Assembly (NCBI GenBank): GCA_030549335.1
Contig: CM060189.1
Coordinates: 50,500,917-50,564,916 of the forward strand
DNA length: 64,000 nucleotides
Direction of reading: 5' to 3'
Source of the DNA: Pontederia crassipes
Taxonomy: Eukaryota; Streptophyta; Magnoliopsida; Commelinales; Pontederiaceae
Of the stretch, positions 15,278 through 27,709 are shown one piece after another. Each line of letters opens with the position of its first letter. The stretch's first letter is position 1. The notes beneath the pieces were generated by a model, which was given only the letters and a program-made list of their open reading frames with translations, was not told the origin of the DNA and made no database searches. The translations under genes were made by a program, and so were the position numbers.

Positions 15278-16861
15278 CACTACAAGAAAATGGGCGGAGT
15301 AGCGTCGCATATAGTAGTGACACTACATAGACGTCACTAGCGCCTTGATGGCGTCGACGTTGCGTCCCAATAATGAAACACTATTTACCTCTCAATAGCG
15401 TGTTCTTAGCTATTCATGAAATTGACGCTAATGAAGGCGCCTTGGAGACGCTACGTAGAGGCTATTATTGTGCGCCATGGAGCGAAAATGCGAGGGAGAA
15501 CCTAGCGCCGTTCTAACGTCGACATCTCGACGCTAACTTTGCGTCGCACACAATGCGGCTCTAAAGAGATGCTATCTGGCGTCACATGTTTAAACGACGC
15601 TATATAGACGCCAATGTGATTACTTGGCAACTATATATAGGTTATCTATATTTATATCGCTATTTGTTTTATATTTAAACCCTAAACCATATATATTATA
15701 TATATTATATGTTAATCAATAAATAAATTAAATATTATATTAGTATTATCAACATATATATGTATTCCTACATGATTACCTATATTATATATATGTATTA
15801 CATGATTACATATATATGTATTTTTACATCATAGGAGTGTTCCTAAATATATAATTTGTTACCTATATTATATATGTTATTTATACATACAATATATATC
15901 ATATCTTAATTATGCATATATTATTTTTATATTCTTAATCATGAAATTATGGTGGTTGAATTAAGAGAGTGATTTGCTACAAATTATCTCATTTTAGTGT
16001 CACCGTGAGACTCAATAGCGTCAACTTCACATCCAACTATAGTCGCCGACATTGTTGAAGCTATGGTGACACCATTGGCGTCTCTGTAGCATCGCCAACT
16101 TGAGACGCGAATAAGTTTAAACGCTAATTAGACGCTACGGGGTCACTAATCTCCTCTAGCGACTCAATAGCGTCTGTATTGCGCCGCCGTAGCCGACTTT
16201 TTATCACACTCTCTTAATCGGGCACATATAGACACATAAATACGCGTATATACTTACACTTATATATAATAAGTACATATATACATATTATTATCACTTA
16301 ATATCACACATATAAAGATATATACATATATACACTTAGAATACGTATACATATACACGTTATCTATATACGACTCGCACATGTATTGACATATACATAA
16401 CATATATAGTTATAATACATATAGATAAACACATTGTTGTGACTTAATCTCCTACACGTAGACATATACATACGCATATATTACATATATATATATACAC
16501 ACACATTTTGTTATAGACACATATACATATAGACTTATAATTTTATATACATACATGATAGATTATCGGAAGGGAATAAAACAACTGAAACGGGGCACAA
16601 TGCGATGAGACGCTATATTGAGAAATAAAATTACATACATAATAGAAAATTTGAAACAGAAAAATAATTAGCGTCTCTCTAGCGTCACAATTTTGAGACG
16701 CTAAATCTAAATCGATGCCCCTACGACGCTATGATGTCACTACAGTATCTTAGTGACACATTAGCCTCTCTATAGCGCCGCATTAGCCGAATTTTGATTA
16801 AATGCGGCGCCTAAATTGCATCTACGTAGCGTCGTGTCTTGGGGAGACGCTAAAAAATTTA

Positions 16862-17830
16862 CTTAAATCCCTAACCTCTCTTCTTCGTTTTCACTTTTTA
16901 CTATTTTACTACTTACCCCTCCGACGCCCGACGCCGATGATCGACTCCTCCACCGTCTCTGCCTCCGCCGCCTTCGCCTCCTTTGCCGCCCTACGCCGAC
17001 CTCCGCCCACTCCTCTGCCGCCATTTGCCTCCGCCTCCTCCGCCCTCCGTCGCCGCCATTTGCCTCTGCCTCCTCTGCCTCCACCGCCCTCCGCCTCCTC
17101 CGCCTTCAGCCTCCTCCGCCTCTGTCGCCTCCGCCTCAGCCTCCTCCACCGCGCCTCTTTGCCTACTCCACCGCCTCCTCCACTGCGCCCCTCCGCCTCC
17201 TCCACTGCGCCCCTCTGCCGCCTCAGCCTCTGCCTCCTCCACCGCGCCCCTCCGCCTACTCCACCACCTCCTCCACCTCGCCCCTCTGCCTCCTCCACCG
17301 TGCCCCTCTGCCGCCCTCTGCCTCCTACTCCTCCGCCGGCCTTCCACCGACTCCTCCTCCACCATGCCCCTCAGCCTCCTCCACCGTGTCCCTCGCCGCC
17401 CTCCACCGCAGCCTCCGCCTCCTCCACCGCCCTCCGATTTCTCCGCCTCCTACTCCTCCACCGCCCTCTGATTTCTCCGCCTCCTACTCCTCCATCGCCC
17501 TTCCACCGCCTCCTCCGCCTCATCCTCCGCCTCATCCTCCTCCTCCTCCTCCTCCTCCTCCTCCTCCGCCGCCGCCCTCCGCCTCTTTCGTCTCCTCCTC
17601 CACCATGCCCCTCCGCCTCCTCCACCGCGCCCCTCCGCCCTCCACCGCCGCCTTCGCCTCCTCCACCATGCCGACCTCCGCCTCCGCCGCCCTCCGCCTC
17701 CGCTGCCGCCACCTCCTCCTCCTCCTCCCTCCGCTTCATCCGCCCGCCGACTGTGCCCCTCTGTCGGCCGTCGCCAACCGCCTTCCTCCACCGCTGCCCA
17801 CCGCCCGCTGCCATCCCTCACTGGTTAAGA
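16862..17830 (+). repeat. CT-rich low-complexity block inside CACTA element
   Basis: Nearly 1 kb built from variants of CCGCCTCCTCC and TCC/GCC triplets, with a pure CTC-type run near 17535-17570. It is open in several frames at once (Pro/Ser/Leu-rich one way, Gly/Arg/Glu-rich the other), the sign of low complexity rather than selected coding. It begins soon after a segment (CCCTAACCTCTC, 16868) that also occurs before a short CT-rich stretch in the CACTA relic at 60670, so it is a family feature: probably an expanded 5' leader or first exon. Confidence 0.7.
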
Positions 17831-17845
17831 AGGTACGAGCCCGCC

Positions 17846-18066
17846 ACCATGTTAAGTTAATTATTAATGCATGTAAGTTAAATACTACTTAATTACTTGA
17901 AACTATTGATGTCAAGTTAGTACCTAATTCATGTTAAGTTAAATACTACTTAATTACTTGATTGTTTTGCTGTTAAGTTAGTTACTAATGCATGTTAAGT
18001 TAAATACTACTTAATTACTTGAAACGATTGCTGTTAAATTAGTTACTAATGCAGGTTAACTTAAAT
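17846..18066. repeat. Tandem repeat, about 65-bp unit, just over 3 copies
   Basis: A unit containing CATGTTAAGTTAAATACTAC, then TTAATTACTTGAAAC and a GCTGTTAAGTTAGT-type tail, recurs at about 17848, 17931 and 17992, with a shortened copy to 18066. Copies differ by point changes and small indels. It lies between the CT-rich block and the transposase gene of the CACTA element. Confidence 0.65.
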
Positions 18067-18263
18067 ACTAGAATCTCTTTTTGATAATTTTTTTTGTATA
18101 ATTCTAGAACCTCTTTTTTACCATGTTCTCATAAATTTTACTAAGAATGTACTTCAACATTCTTGGTGATAAAATGAGAATATGATTCGACGATGAAGTA
18201 CTTGAAACATGTGATTTTGGACTTCGTAAGTTCAAAATCACACGTTTCAAGTACACGAATTTA

Positions 18264-21200
18264 TTGACATATGGCTTAATGTTGTCCGTTACAGAAATAA
18301 TAAAACCAGATCGTAGTTGGATTCATTGTTGGAAGGATAAACATGGCGTCATAACTAAAGAATATAAGGATGGTGTTGATGAATTCATTAATGTGGCATA
18401 TCAAAATGAAGGTGTTGCTTCTTCATATGGCGAAATCTTATGTGCATGCCGGAAGTGCAAATGTTATCAGTGAAAAGTAAGATATGATGTGCAAAAGAAT
18501 TTATATTACAACGACTGACATACACAAATTTGTTCTTTCATGGCAAAGAAAGATGGACTAAAGAAACAACTAATGTAGATACCATTGTGGGCGACTCGAG
18601 CAATCCGTACAGGGACATGATACGAGATGCAATGTTAGGAGAAAATGTTGGCGAAACATTGATCGAAGAAGACCCAAATCCTTTGGCTTCTAAGTTTTAT
18701 AATATTCTCGAAGAAGTAGATGAACCTTTATGGAATGGATGCGTGAAGCAAACTACACTATCTGCAGTGGCACAAATAATGAACTTAAAATTAGAATCTA
18801 ATATGAGTGAAAGTTGTTTTGACTGGATGCTTACCATTATTAAGAGAATGCTTCTAGCTTCAGAGAAATTACCGGGACATTTTTACAAGTGCAAATGGTT
18901 GATGAGAGATTTAGGATTGGAATATTAGAATATTGATGCATGCCGCAATCATTGCATGTTGTACTACAAGGAAAACAACTCACTTATGAGTTGTTCTATT
19001 TGTGGCGAGCCCATATTCAAGCCGAAAAAGAATTCCCAAAGTTCGACAAAAAATGTGGCAAATGCAATATTTAGATACTTTTGAATTGTTCCAAAATTAC
19101 AACGACTATTTCTTTCTGAAAAAACTGCATCATTTATGAGGTGGCACAGAGAAGGGGCACATGATGATCAAAATTCAATTACACATCCTTCGGACGCGAA
19201 GGCATGAAGATGATTTGATACACTTCATCCGACTTTTTCTGCAGAATCACGCAATGTTAGATTAGGACTTTGCACCGATGGCTTCAACCCATTTGGCTCA
19301 TCAAGTACTGCTTATTCATGTTGGTCAGTTTTTGTGACACCTTATAATTTGCCTCCAAGCATGTGTATGAGACGAGAGAATATATTGCTTACATCTATGA
19401 TCCCGGGTTCTCGATCTCCTGGTAAAAGTTTAGATGTTTACTTAAGACCTTTGATTGATGAACTCAAGATGTTGTGGGAGGATGGCGTGATTACCTATGA
19501 CAAATTTAAAAAGCAAAATTTCATTATGAGAGCCGCATTAATGTGGACCATAAGTGATTTTTCGACATATGGAATGTTGAGTGGTTGGAGCACAAAAGGT
19601 AAACTTGCTTGTCCCATATGTGAAAAGAATACGAAATCATTTTATTTGAAAAATTGTAGGAAAATTTATTGGTTTGATTATCATAGGATGTTTTTGCCAT
19701 TGGAGAATCCGATGCGTCGTGATCGAAACTCATTTAAAAAGAATACATCCGAGAACACTTTATCTCCAACTCATTTGACGGGACAAGAATTACTAGAGCA
19801 AGTAAACAAGCTTAGTGAAGTCTCGTTCGGACTGAAGGCCGATAGTTATAAGCAAATTGGGTTTGGAAGTGAACATAATTGGGAGAAGTATTTTTTGGGA
19901 GTTGTCTTATTGGTCTTCAAACTTGATACGTCATAACTTGAACGTCATGCATGTGGAAAAGAACGTATTTGACAACATCTTCAACACTATTATGGATGTT
20001 AAAGGAAGAACAAAAGATAGCATACAAGCTCGCGAAGACATGAAATTAATATGCAAAAGACTATATCATTCATCTTCAAAATGGTAAATGCAAAAAGCCA
20101 AAACCAACTTATGTGTTGAGCATCAAAGAAAAGTGGTTTTTGAATGGGTAAAGCAATTGAAATTCCTCGACGGATATGTATCAAGCATATCTCGTTGTTT
20201 TAACTTGGACAATGGAAAAATACATGGGATGAAGAGTCATAACTATCATATTTTTATGTAAAGGCTGCTTCCAATTGCCTTTAAAAAACTTTTGCCAAAG
20301 GCGATCTGGGAGGTTTTAACAGAATTGTCTATGTTATTTAAAGAGCTTTGTGCATTTATCGCTCGGAACATCTCTCGGTTAGAGGCTTCTATTGTGATTA
20401 ACGTGTGCAAGGCTGAGAACAAATTTTCACCTTCTTTCTTTGATGTGATGGAACATTTGATTGTACATTTACCATATGACACAAAAATTGCGGGTCCGGT
20501 TCAGTATCGATGGATGTATCCTTTTGAAAGGTGCATGTTATATTTGAAAAGGAAGGCGAAGAATAAGGCAAAAATTAAAGGCTCCATATGTGAAACATAT
20601 TTCATTGAGGAGGTGTCAAACTTCACTTCAAAATACTTTGACCCACACATACAATCACGACACGCCCAAGTTCCAAGAAATGATGATGGTGGTGAAAGAG
20701 AAGTTGACTTGAATATTCTTTCCATTTTTAAATACCCATGTCGACTTTTTGGTACAGGACGCAAAGTTATCTTGAATGATAGAGATATCACCACCGTTGA
20801 GAATTATATTCTTGCAAATTATAGCGAAGTGACGTCGTATCTCGAGTAAGACAATTTGTTCTAATTTGTTATATAATTTAAAGTTAATTGTTGCTATATG
20901 ATTTCATTAATTGAAAATTATGAATTCAGGAAATTTGAAGAATTACAGTGAGAAATCAATCCGTTAGTTTCAAACGATGAGTTATTAAAATTACGAGACG
21001 AACATTTTGCCGATTGATTGAGATGTGAAGTGAGAAATCTTTTCGCTTGTTCTTAATTGTTATAAGTTCGTAACTTTTAATAAAGTTTTTAGTTATTTTT
21101 CTTATAGGGTATTAATGGCTCAGTCATAGAGAACAAAATACGAGATCTCGATCATGGCCCGAAGAAACAAGTTCTTAGCTACTTCAGCGTCATAGTCAAT

Positions 21201-21840
21201 GGATATCGGTTCCATATAGAAAAATATAGCCGACAATGTTCAACTATTAATAGAGGCATTTGTGTTCTAGGAAGCATGTACGGGGATAATGACTTTGATT
21301 ACTACGGTGTTAAAGAAGACATCCTAGAATTGTCTTATTTGGAAAAATCTAACAAAGTCGTGGTGCTAAAATGTCATTTGGTTCGATCCAGAGAAAGAAG
21401 TTCGGATCGATCAAAAGTTTAAATTGGTGGATATTAACCATCAGTCGAGACTTCAGTCATACGATCCATTTGTAATGGCGAAACAAGCACAACAAGTGTA
21501 CTACACTAAGTATCCATCGAAAAGAACCAAGGATAAATGGTAGGTGTCATGTAAGGTGAGGAGTAGACTATTCTTAGCAGAAACAATGGTAGATGACAAT
21601 GAAATATCATCCGTACAGAACGATGTGCCATTGACGATTACTATCAAGAAGATAAAGTGAATGAGACGACTGATGTGGCCGATGGAGTTGAGAATTTTCA
21701 ATTGGTCGATGACGCTGAGCCAATAGAAGAGTTCAATTCAAATTACCTCTTGGATGTGAATTTTGACGATGACTCGAACCAAGATTATGGCGACGATGAT
21801 GAAGATGATGAAAATGAATTAGAATACGAAACAAGCGAAT
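18264..21840 (+). pseudogene. TNP2 (tnpD-like) CACTA transposase, decayed
   Basis: A nearly full-length TNPD-type transposase in pieces. Order: transposase-associated domain (18300-18470, PDRSWIHCWKD ... CACRKCKC); TNP2 core from about 18530 (LPGHFYKCKWLMRDLGL near 18880; LGLCTDGFNPFGSSS near 19265; LPPSMCMRRENILLTSMIPG near 19345; LACPICEKNT near 19605; VMHVEKNVFDNI near 19945); DUF4218-like region (20292-20600, PIQYRWMYPFER-type motif as VQYRWMYPFERCM); DUF4216-like region (21120-21560, DFDYYGVKEDILELSY, YDPFVMAKQAQQVYY). Several stops and frameshifts, for example near 18475, 18930, 19080, 19935 and 21400, break it. The enzyme would cut and paste the element by binding its ends together with a TNPA-type partner. 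Unable to make a full protein now. Confidence 0.88.
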
Positions 21841-21934
21841 GAATCTCGTAGTTATTCTAATGACATAAGCTTTTTACTTCTTTTTTAAGTTTGGTTACCG
21901 ATAATAAGAGAAGCTTCTTTCTATTTTTTTAGTC

Positions 21935-24250
21935 ATGGTTACTAAGGGTCAAGCATCTGGGTCATCTCGTCTTCCAGGCGTTCACTCCAGATGAGTCAGC
22001 TATCACAACCACCAGGTAATATATTTATTGTCAGCTACTTATTTATAGTTGATTATAATAGTTAAATTCATTTTTTTAATAATATCAGTTCCTCCGCCGC
22101 CGACGGGGCACGTAACTAGATCGTTACATAGTAGTCGATCCATTGATGGGTCTGCTCCGCATATCACTCCAAGTACGTGACACATTGTAGGCGATACACA
22201 GTAAGAGATAGAGTTTTTTAAATATTTTGCTTTTGTGACAATTGCTCCACCGTCGACGGGGAACATAGTCAGGACATCTCGATCGCACGATGACGATCGT
22301 CATGTCACACCAGGTTATTTTTTGTATATTCCATAATTTTAAATGAAAGTCAAATTTTATATATTTTCTTATGATGACAGTTGCTACCCCACTGCCACCG
22401 GTGAGAATACCAGACGCTTCACCACATTCTTACGTTGGCGAGCGACGTCTTACGCCAGTGATATATTTATTGTTATTGAAATTTCTCAATTAATTATATT
22501 AATTACTTTTTAATAATGTCAGTTACTATGCCGCCGATAGCACAAGCACCTGGCTCAATTCATTCAGACGAGCGGACTGCCACTGATCATGCTGCGGTAT
22601 ACATCAATCGAGGTGAGAACATTAATGTACATCTATCAATTATCACAACTTTAATTTGGTATGACACTAATGATTTATTATGTATTAGGGCTCGTAGATG
22701 ATGTCGGACCTTCACAGCCTACCCCAGCTGTACCGAATGATGATTCTTCTTCGAGTGATGAAGAGGGATTACACGATAATGGGGTGGTCACTGTAAATAA
22801 TATTGCTCGACCGTAAGTTAAATAAGTTGTACAAATTTTATTATAGTTTTGGTTATCGTTGAAAATTAATTATTCTTTATAATTGGCAGGACCATTTTCA
22901 TACCCGCTAATATCCGAGATGTCAGTCCACTCGTTCTTTCCCACTTGTCGGAAGAGGCAGGATACTGGAAAGATGTCCCAGTTCAAGTGTGGGATGACAT
23001 CTTTCGAACCTTTACGATACGATCTTCTATTTGGGTTACATAATTGGATTTATATTATTTTAAAAATACTAAGTTTTAACGTATTTTATAGGAGGCAAAT
23101 CAGTTTCATCTGGATCTTAGTTTAGGACAATCTAGAGAGCTTTTGAGGAGGTCACTGCGAAATACCTCCAAAATCGATTATACAAGTTTCGTAAGGTCGT
23201 CATGTCCGTTGGCCTCACTTTGGAGCAGGGCATACAAAGATGCCCAATGCATATTAGGGGCTCAGTTTGTGAGTCCTTATGTAGGAAGTGGTAAGTATGT
23301 TTATTTTTAAATTATTTTTATTAAATTTATAGTTTTTGAAAGTGTAATTATTTGATGTTCACAAAGAACGAATAAACGATGGCAAAGGAAGTCGAAAAAG
23401 GCAAGAGATAACCGTCTTTCGAAGCCCGAGGCCCACTTCCACACAGGGGGGTCGATGCGATTTGACGAGCATCGATGGCGCATGGTAATTTATAAATAAA
23501 TTCAATTTATCAGACTTATACTTATGTTATCAAATTTGAAACTTTATTGTAGGTGGAGAAAGAAGGCGGTTCTGTAAACTTTCGTGTGGTCTATGAGGCC
23601 ACACATAAGAGCCGAAAGACAAATGACTTAGTTACGCCCACTGCTCGTAGGCTTCTGATAAGTCTCATGATATGGTCATTTGGTTGTTGACGTTAGTGCA
23701 CTATTTTTTGAAATACACAACATTTAAATTTTTTAGGATGAGTATAATGCGAAAATGGCTGAAAAGTATGAAGATCATCCGAGTACTCAGCTAACAGGTA
23801 ATGTTTCTTCGTTGGTTTTGTCATGTTGTTAATTTATATGTTTCTTGATATATAATTTATATATTATAGGATTGTATAATTTTTCTATTTCGTAGAGGAC
23901 CCTACTATTTGGGAGGAGGTGACCGGCACGACACGAGGGGATACTTGCGTGGCCTCGGCACAGTCGCTCAAATACCTAGGAGGATCGGAGGATATGCAGG
24001 TTTCATCTGCTCCGAACTCATCCGATACACCTGATATGACGCAACTATCACAGCAGCTATCGCAACAATTATCGGAGTAGATATGTAGCAGGTGTCGCAG
24101 CAGTTATCGCAGCAGTTGGCTCCGCTATTGCAGGCCATTCAAGGATTGATCCCGACGCATAATCCATCCCCGCGAGGTCATTGACCGAGCACGTCTGGGT
24201 CGTACATCCGGAATAATAACAATAACTCCCAAACCTAGGATAGAAACAAA
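21935..24250 (+). pseudogene. Second CACTA gene (Transposase_24 / TNPA-like), multi-exon, decayed
   Basis: Several exon-like segments separated by AT-rich intron-like DNA. Early parts (21935-22720) encode short Pro/Ser-rich pieces, each preceded by a cag-type acceptor. Around 22890-23060 comes IRDVSPLVLSHLSEEAGYW, then FHLDLSLGQSREL (23100), KARDNRLSKPEAHFHTGGSM (23395-23455), and VEKEGGSVNFRVVYEATH (23555-23610), matching the En/Spm-type plant transposase domain PF03004. The tail has repeated Gln-Leu-Ser units (QLSQQLSQQLS, 24040-24075) and then a stop. In En/Spm the second product binds subterminal repeats. Exon borders are not resolved and stops occur. Confidence 0.7.
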
Positions 24251-24945
24251 TCATGAATACAAACTGTGCTTTTGTTACTTATAGACTTAGATATACATAT
24301 AGTTTGTTAGTTTGATTTATTACTTTTCGTATTCTTATATTAAATATTATGCCTGTGATGCTTTTATATTGCCTATGATGCTTTTACATTGCTTGTGATG
24401 AATATCAATGCATTTTTATATGCATTATAAATTGTATGGTGCGGGAAGGAGAAAAAATGAGGTTGGTATAGTAAAAAAAATCTTCAAGTAGCGCCTCCAT
24501 AGCGTCACATTAGCTTCGCATATTTTGTCGACACTGAGTTAAATATATCGTTCTTAGCACCATATTCGCGTCTCATTGGCGACGCGCATATCATCATATT
24601 TGTGTCACTGTAGCGCTAAAATAGCACATACATTAGCGACTCGTGGGCGCCGGGATAGTGCCTCAGACGTAGCGCCATCTGCGTGTTGAAGTAGCAACGC
24701 ATTTCTTCTGCGCCCAATCGGACACCACGCGTCTTAATAACGTCAAGATAGCATCAACACGTGGCACTAGTCGCATCTCATTTTTGTTGACTATATTGCG
24801 ATGCCAGTATCCACCGATTTTCAGCGCCGCACTTATGCGGCGCTAGTTAGACGCCAATGAGACGCTCTTCATCACCGAGACGTAATAGCGCCTCCATTGC
24901 GTCGCAAGTAGTGGATCACTATTTTTTGATTTTCTTGTAGTGTAG

Positions 24946-25889
24946 CGTCACATCACTTGAGACGTGATGTCGACACTACGGACGAAGTCGATATGGGCGC
25001 CAAACCTTTGCGCTGTTTTGGCGCCGAAAAGTGCGACACCACTTGGCGTCTCCAATGATGCGATATGTAGATGCTAGGCTGACGCTACACAAGTAAAATA
25101 TTCCTAAATAAATATATATGTTACCTACATATGTATTCGTATACTTATCTATACATATAACACATACAACGCTTAATTGGCATATACAGCAATTGACTCC
25201 TTTATTGTAGGTGATTTAGACGTTGATCCCATCCCATGAGGACAAGGACCGAGCACGTCGGGATCGAATGTCCGAAATGCCAACAACTCTGAAACTTAGG
25301 ATATAAACTTTTGCATGATATTAGATATACTTTTGTTACTTATACATTTGTTATTAGATATACACGTAGTAGTTATACTTTTGTTAGTTCAGTTTTTTAC
25401 TTTTCATATTGTTATCTTTAATATGATGCATGCGATGAATGATGAATGCATTTATATGCATTGTATAATTTTATGGTGTGGGAAGGGAAAAATATGACTA
25501 TAATGGGACAAAAGTGTCCGATATTACATCTCTCTACCGTCGCATGAATTGTCGACGCTATTTTAAATATATCTTTAGCGTCTCCTTAGCATCACTTGCA
25601 CGACAGAATAGCGCCGCGTAGTTTTGTGCCACTTTAGCGTCACATTAGCGACGCAACTCAATTGCACACAACGATATTTTTCACGTCATCTTAACGTCGA
25701 GTTAGCGTCGAGGGTTGACGCTAGTTGCGTCGCTTTTATCGTTGGCACTATTATGATGCTATTGATTCCATGTGTCTTATATTTTCGACGCTATGTCGAC
25801 GTTAAGGTGACGCGATTGTTTCCGGCCTTGCACTAGCACCGCGTAGCGTCTCGCTTTATGTGTTGCTATTCGTCAGATTTCTTGTAGTG
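24946..25889 (+). mobile_element. Outer CACTA fragment hosting the 9.7-kb CACTA element
   Basis: Directly right of the inner element's TAG comes more GCGTC/GACGC-rich subterminal sequence (24946-25095), an AT-rich part, and then from about 25210 a stretch clearly related to the inner element's own 3' end (compare 24150-24470: CCGAGCACGTC, then ACTTTTGTTAC, then ATATGCATT). It ends TTTCTTGTAGTG at 25889, a CACTA terminus. So this is an internally deleted relative of the same family. Its left terminus should lie just left of 15275, where GGTAGCGTCGAC (15257-15268) is CACTA-like, but no clean CACTACAAG end was found there. Confidence 0.75.
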
Positions 25890-27709
25890 TTTATCTCATA
25901 TTGAGAACTCTTTACATAAAGACATACTTGAATCTCTTGTGATCTATGAACACTTCTAACTCTTCTCCATATAAATAACATATCTCCACCTCTTCAAGGC
26001 AAAAATAACTACTGTCATGAGGGATAGTTCATCTCGTGCTTCTTCAATTGCTTGGATGCATAAGTTATGACCTTTCCATGTTGCATTAACACACATCCTA
26101 GACCTATCCCACATGCATCATTATAGATTATGTACTCACCACTTCAAGAGGGTAGGGCGAGTCCTGGAGCAGTTCAACTTTCTCTTCAATTCTTGAAAGT
26201 TGTTCTCACATCTCTGGACCATACAGATTTCTTCTCTTTCTTATCAACTTGGTCAGTGAAAGATATGTTGGATAAATCCTTATTCTATACGAGGTCGAGA
26301 GAACTTCGGATCTTAGAAGCATTCTTTGGCTGTTTCCACTTTCAATTGCCTACACTTTTACCGGATCCAGTGAGATTTCATTTTTGGATATGATGCGACC
26401 TAATAATATGATCTCCTCCAGTCAAAACTTACACTTTAGGAACTTTGCATATAGTTTATACTGCCTCCAAACGGTGTTCTTTATTCTTTGAGTAGATCAA
26501 GATGTCATTCACAACAAATTTATTTAGATGTGGCCTAAAGACTCTGCTCATAAGATGAATGTTGTCAGTGCGTTGGTCAATTCGTACAGCATTACACGGA
26601 ACTCGTAATGTCCATACCTCGAACTAAATGCAGTATTTAGTATATCTTCATCAGCTATATGCAGTTAGTATTAGACACTCATGATGTCTATCTTTAAAAC
26701 ACTTTTGCCTTGAAGAGTTGATCAAATAAGTTGACTCAGCAAAGAATACTTGTTCTTCACTACCACTTGATCCAGCATCCCATAATTACTATAGAGCTTG
26801 AGCAATCTATCCTTCTTTTTGACGAATAATATAAGAGCACTTCAAAGTGACACACTTGGAAGGATGAAACTCTTAACAAGAAGCTTCTAAATTTTTTTAT
26901 TCAGCTTTAATAGTTTTGTTGTGCCATCCTATACGACGCCTTCAAAATCGGGCTCGTTACAGGAAGTAGCTTATGAAAGTTCACTTTCCTTCTTGGGGAC
27001 AAGCTTGATATGTGTTTGAGAACACATTAGGAAACTCTCCGACTACTTTCATTTGTTGAAGATCTTTCATCAATAAGTCTATAGCAGTCATGATAGCAAA
27101 ATATCCCTACATCCTTTATATATCATCTTGCAGACCTTCATTGTTGATATCAATTTTCCTGATGATCAGTTACACCTTATCTATTTTGTTAAGAATTCAT
27201 ATCAATAAAATGAATCCGAAATCAAAGGTACCTTCTCTATTTTAGGCATCTTAAAACTCATGACTTCATGTGTGTCTTTTGGCAATGTCCAACGTCTATC
27301 AGCCACATGTCCGACCTCCCTTGGCAAAGCTTTGCTCCACAAGTAGAATGCCAGAATTTAGCAGGTCAAATGCACCGAGTTAGGAGAGCTAGGGTTTTAA
27401 AGTTGGAGGAAAATCTGTTTTCTAAATAAAGGGATATTGGTAAAGGAGTTCTATTTTTAAGGAAATCAAACTAATAACAAAATTATTAGTTTAATGATCT
27501 GAAAATAACTAATCAACCAATTTCGGAACCATGCCTTTAATCCCTTTTAATCTTCAATTTAAATAACTCTTCTCTTTCTTTCTTTTCCTTCAATTCAAAT
27601 TCCTTTTTTCCACAACTTCTTTTATCGTTGATCTTAAAAAAGAAATTTTGGAATTAAATATATAGATAATTATTTTATTTATTTAATAATAGGAATTCAG
27701 GAGTGTTAC
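25890..27709 (-). mobile_element. Ty3/gypsy pol relic, minus strand
   Basis: Reverse-strand translation in shifting frames gives gypsy pol: EFPNVFSNT (near 27030), ILKASYRMAQ (near 26930), VVVKNKYSLL (near 26770), ADEDILNTAFSSRYGHYEF (about 26600-26655), FVVNDILIYSKN (about 26500), LYAKFLKCKF (about 26430), then RNase H motifs [19 protein letters not shown] (about 26030-26090) and LNMR (about 25897). The RNase H reading stops exactly where the CACTA terminus (25889) begins. Every block has stops or indels. On the minus strand a TGTAACACTCC end at 27709 looks like the start of the element's 5' LTR (roughly 27360-27709). Dead relic. Confidence 0.82.

Larger units (their letters stand above)
15278..24942 (+). 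mobile_element. CACTA (En/Spm) DNA transposon, 9665 bp
   Basis: Perfect 13-bp terminal inverted repeats, CACTACAAGAAAA (15278-15290) and TTTTCTTGTAGTG (24930-24942), flanked on both sides by TAG. The subterminal regions (about 15300-16800 and 24480-24930) are packed with short GCGTC/GACGC words in both orientations, the kind of array to which TNPA-type proteins bind in En/Spm. Inside, left to right: subterminal region, a CT-rich low-complexity block, a short tandem repeat, a TNP2 (tnpD-like) transposase gene and a second gene with a Transposase_24 (En/Spm-type) domain. Both genes have stops or frameshifts, so this copy is non-autonomous now, but its structure is complete. It is inserted into a related CACTA fragment. 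Confidence 0.93.

Noticed and set aside
16802-17860. Long open frames encoding Pro/Ser-rich (plus strand) and Gly/Arg/Glu-rich (minus strand) proteins
   Set aside because: Open in several frames on both strands because the DNA is low-complexity CT repeats inside a CACTA element. No domain.
25885-26400. Plus-strand open frame around 26130-26393
   Set aside because: It is antisense to readable gypsy RT/RNase H motifs on the minus strand.
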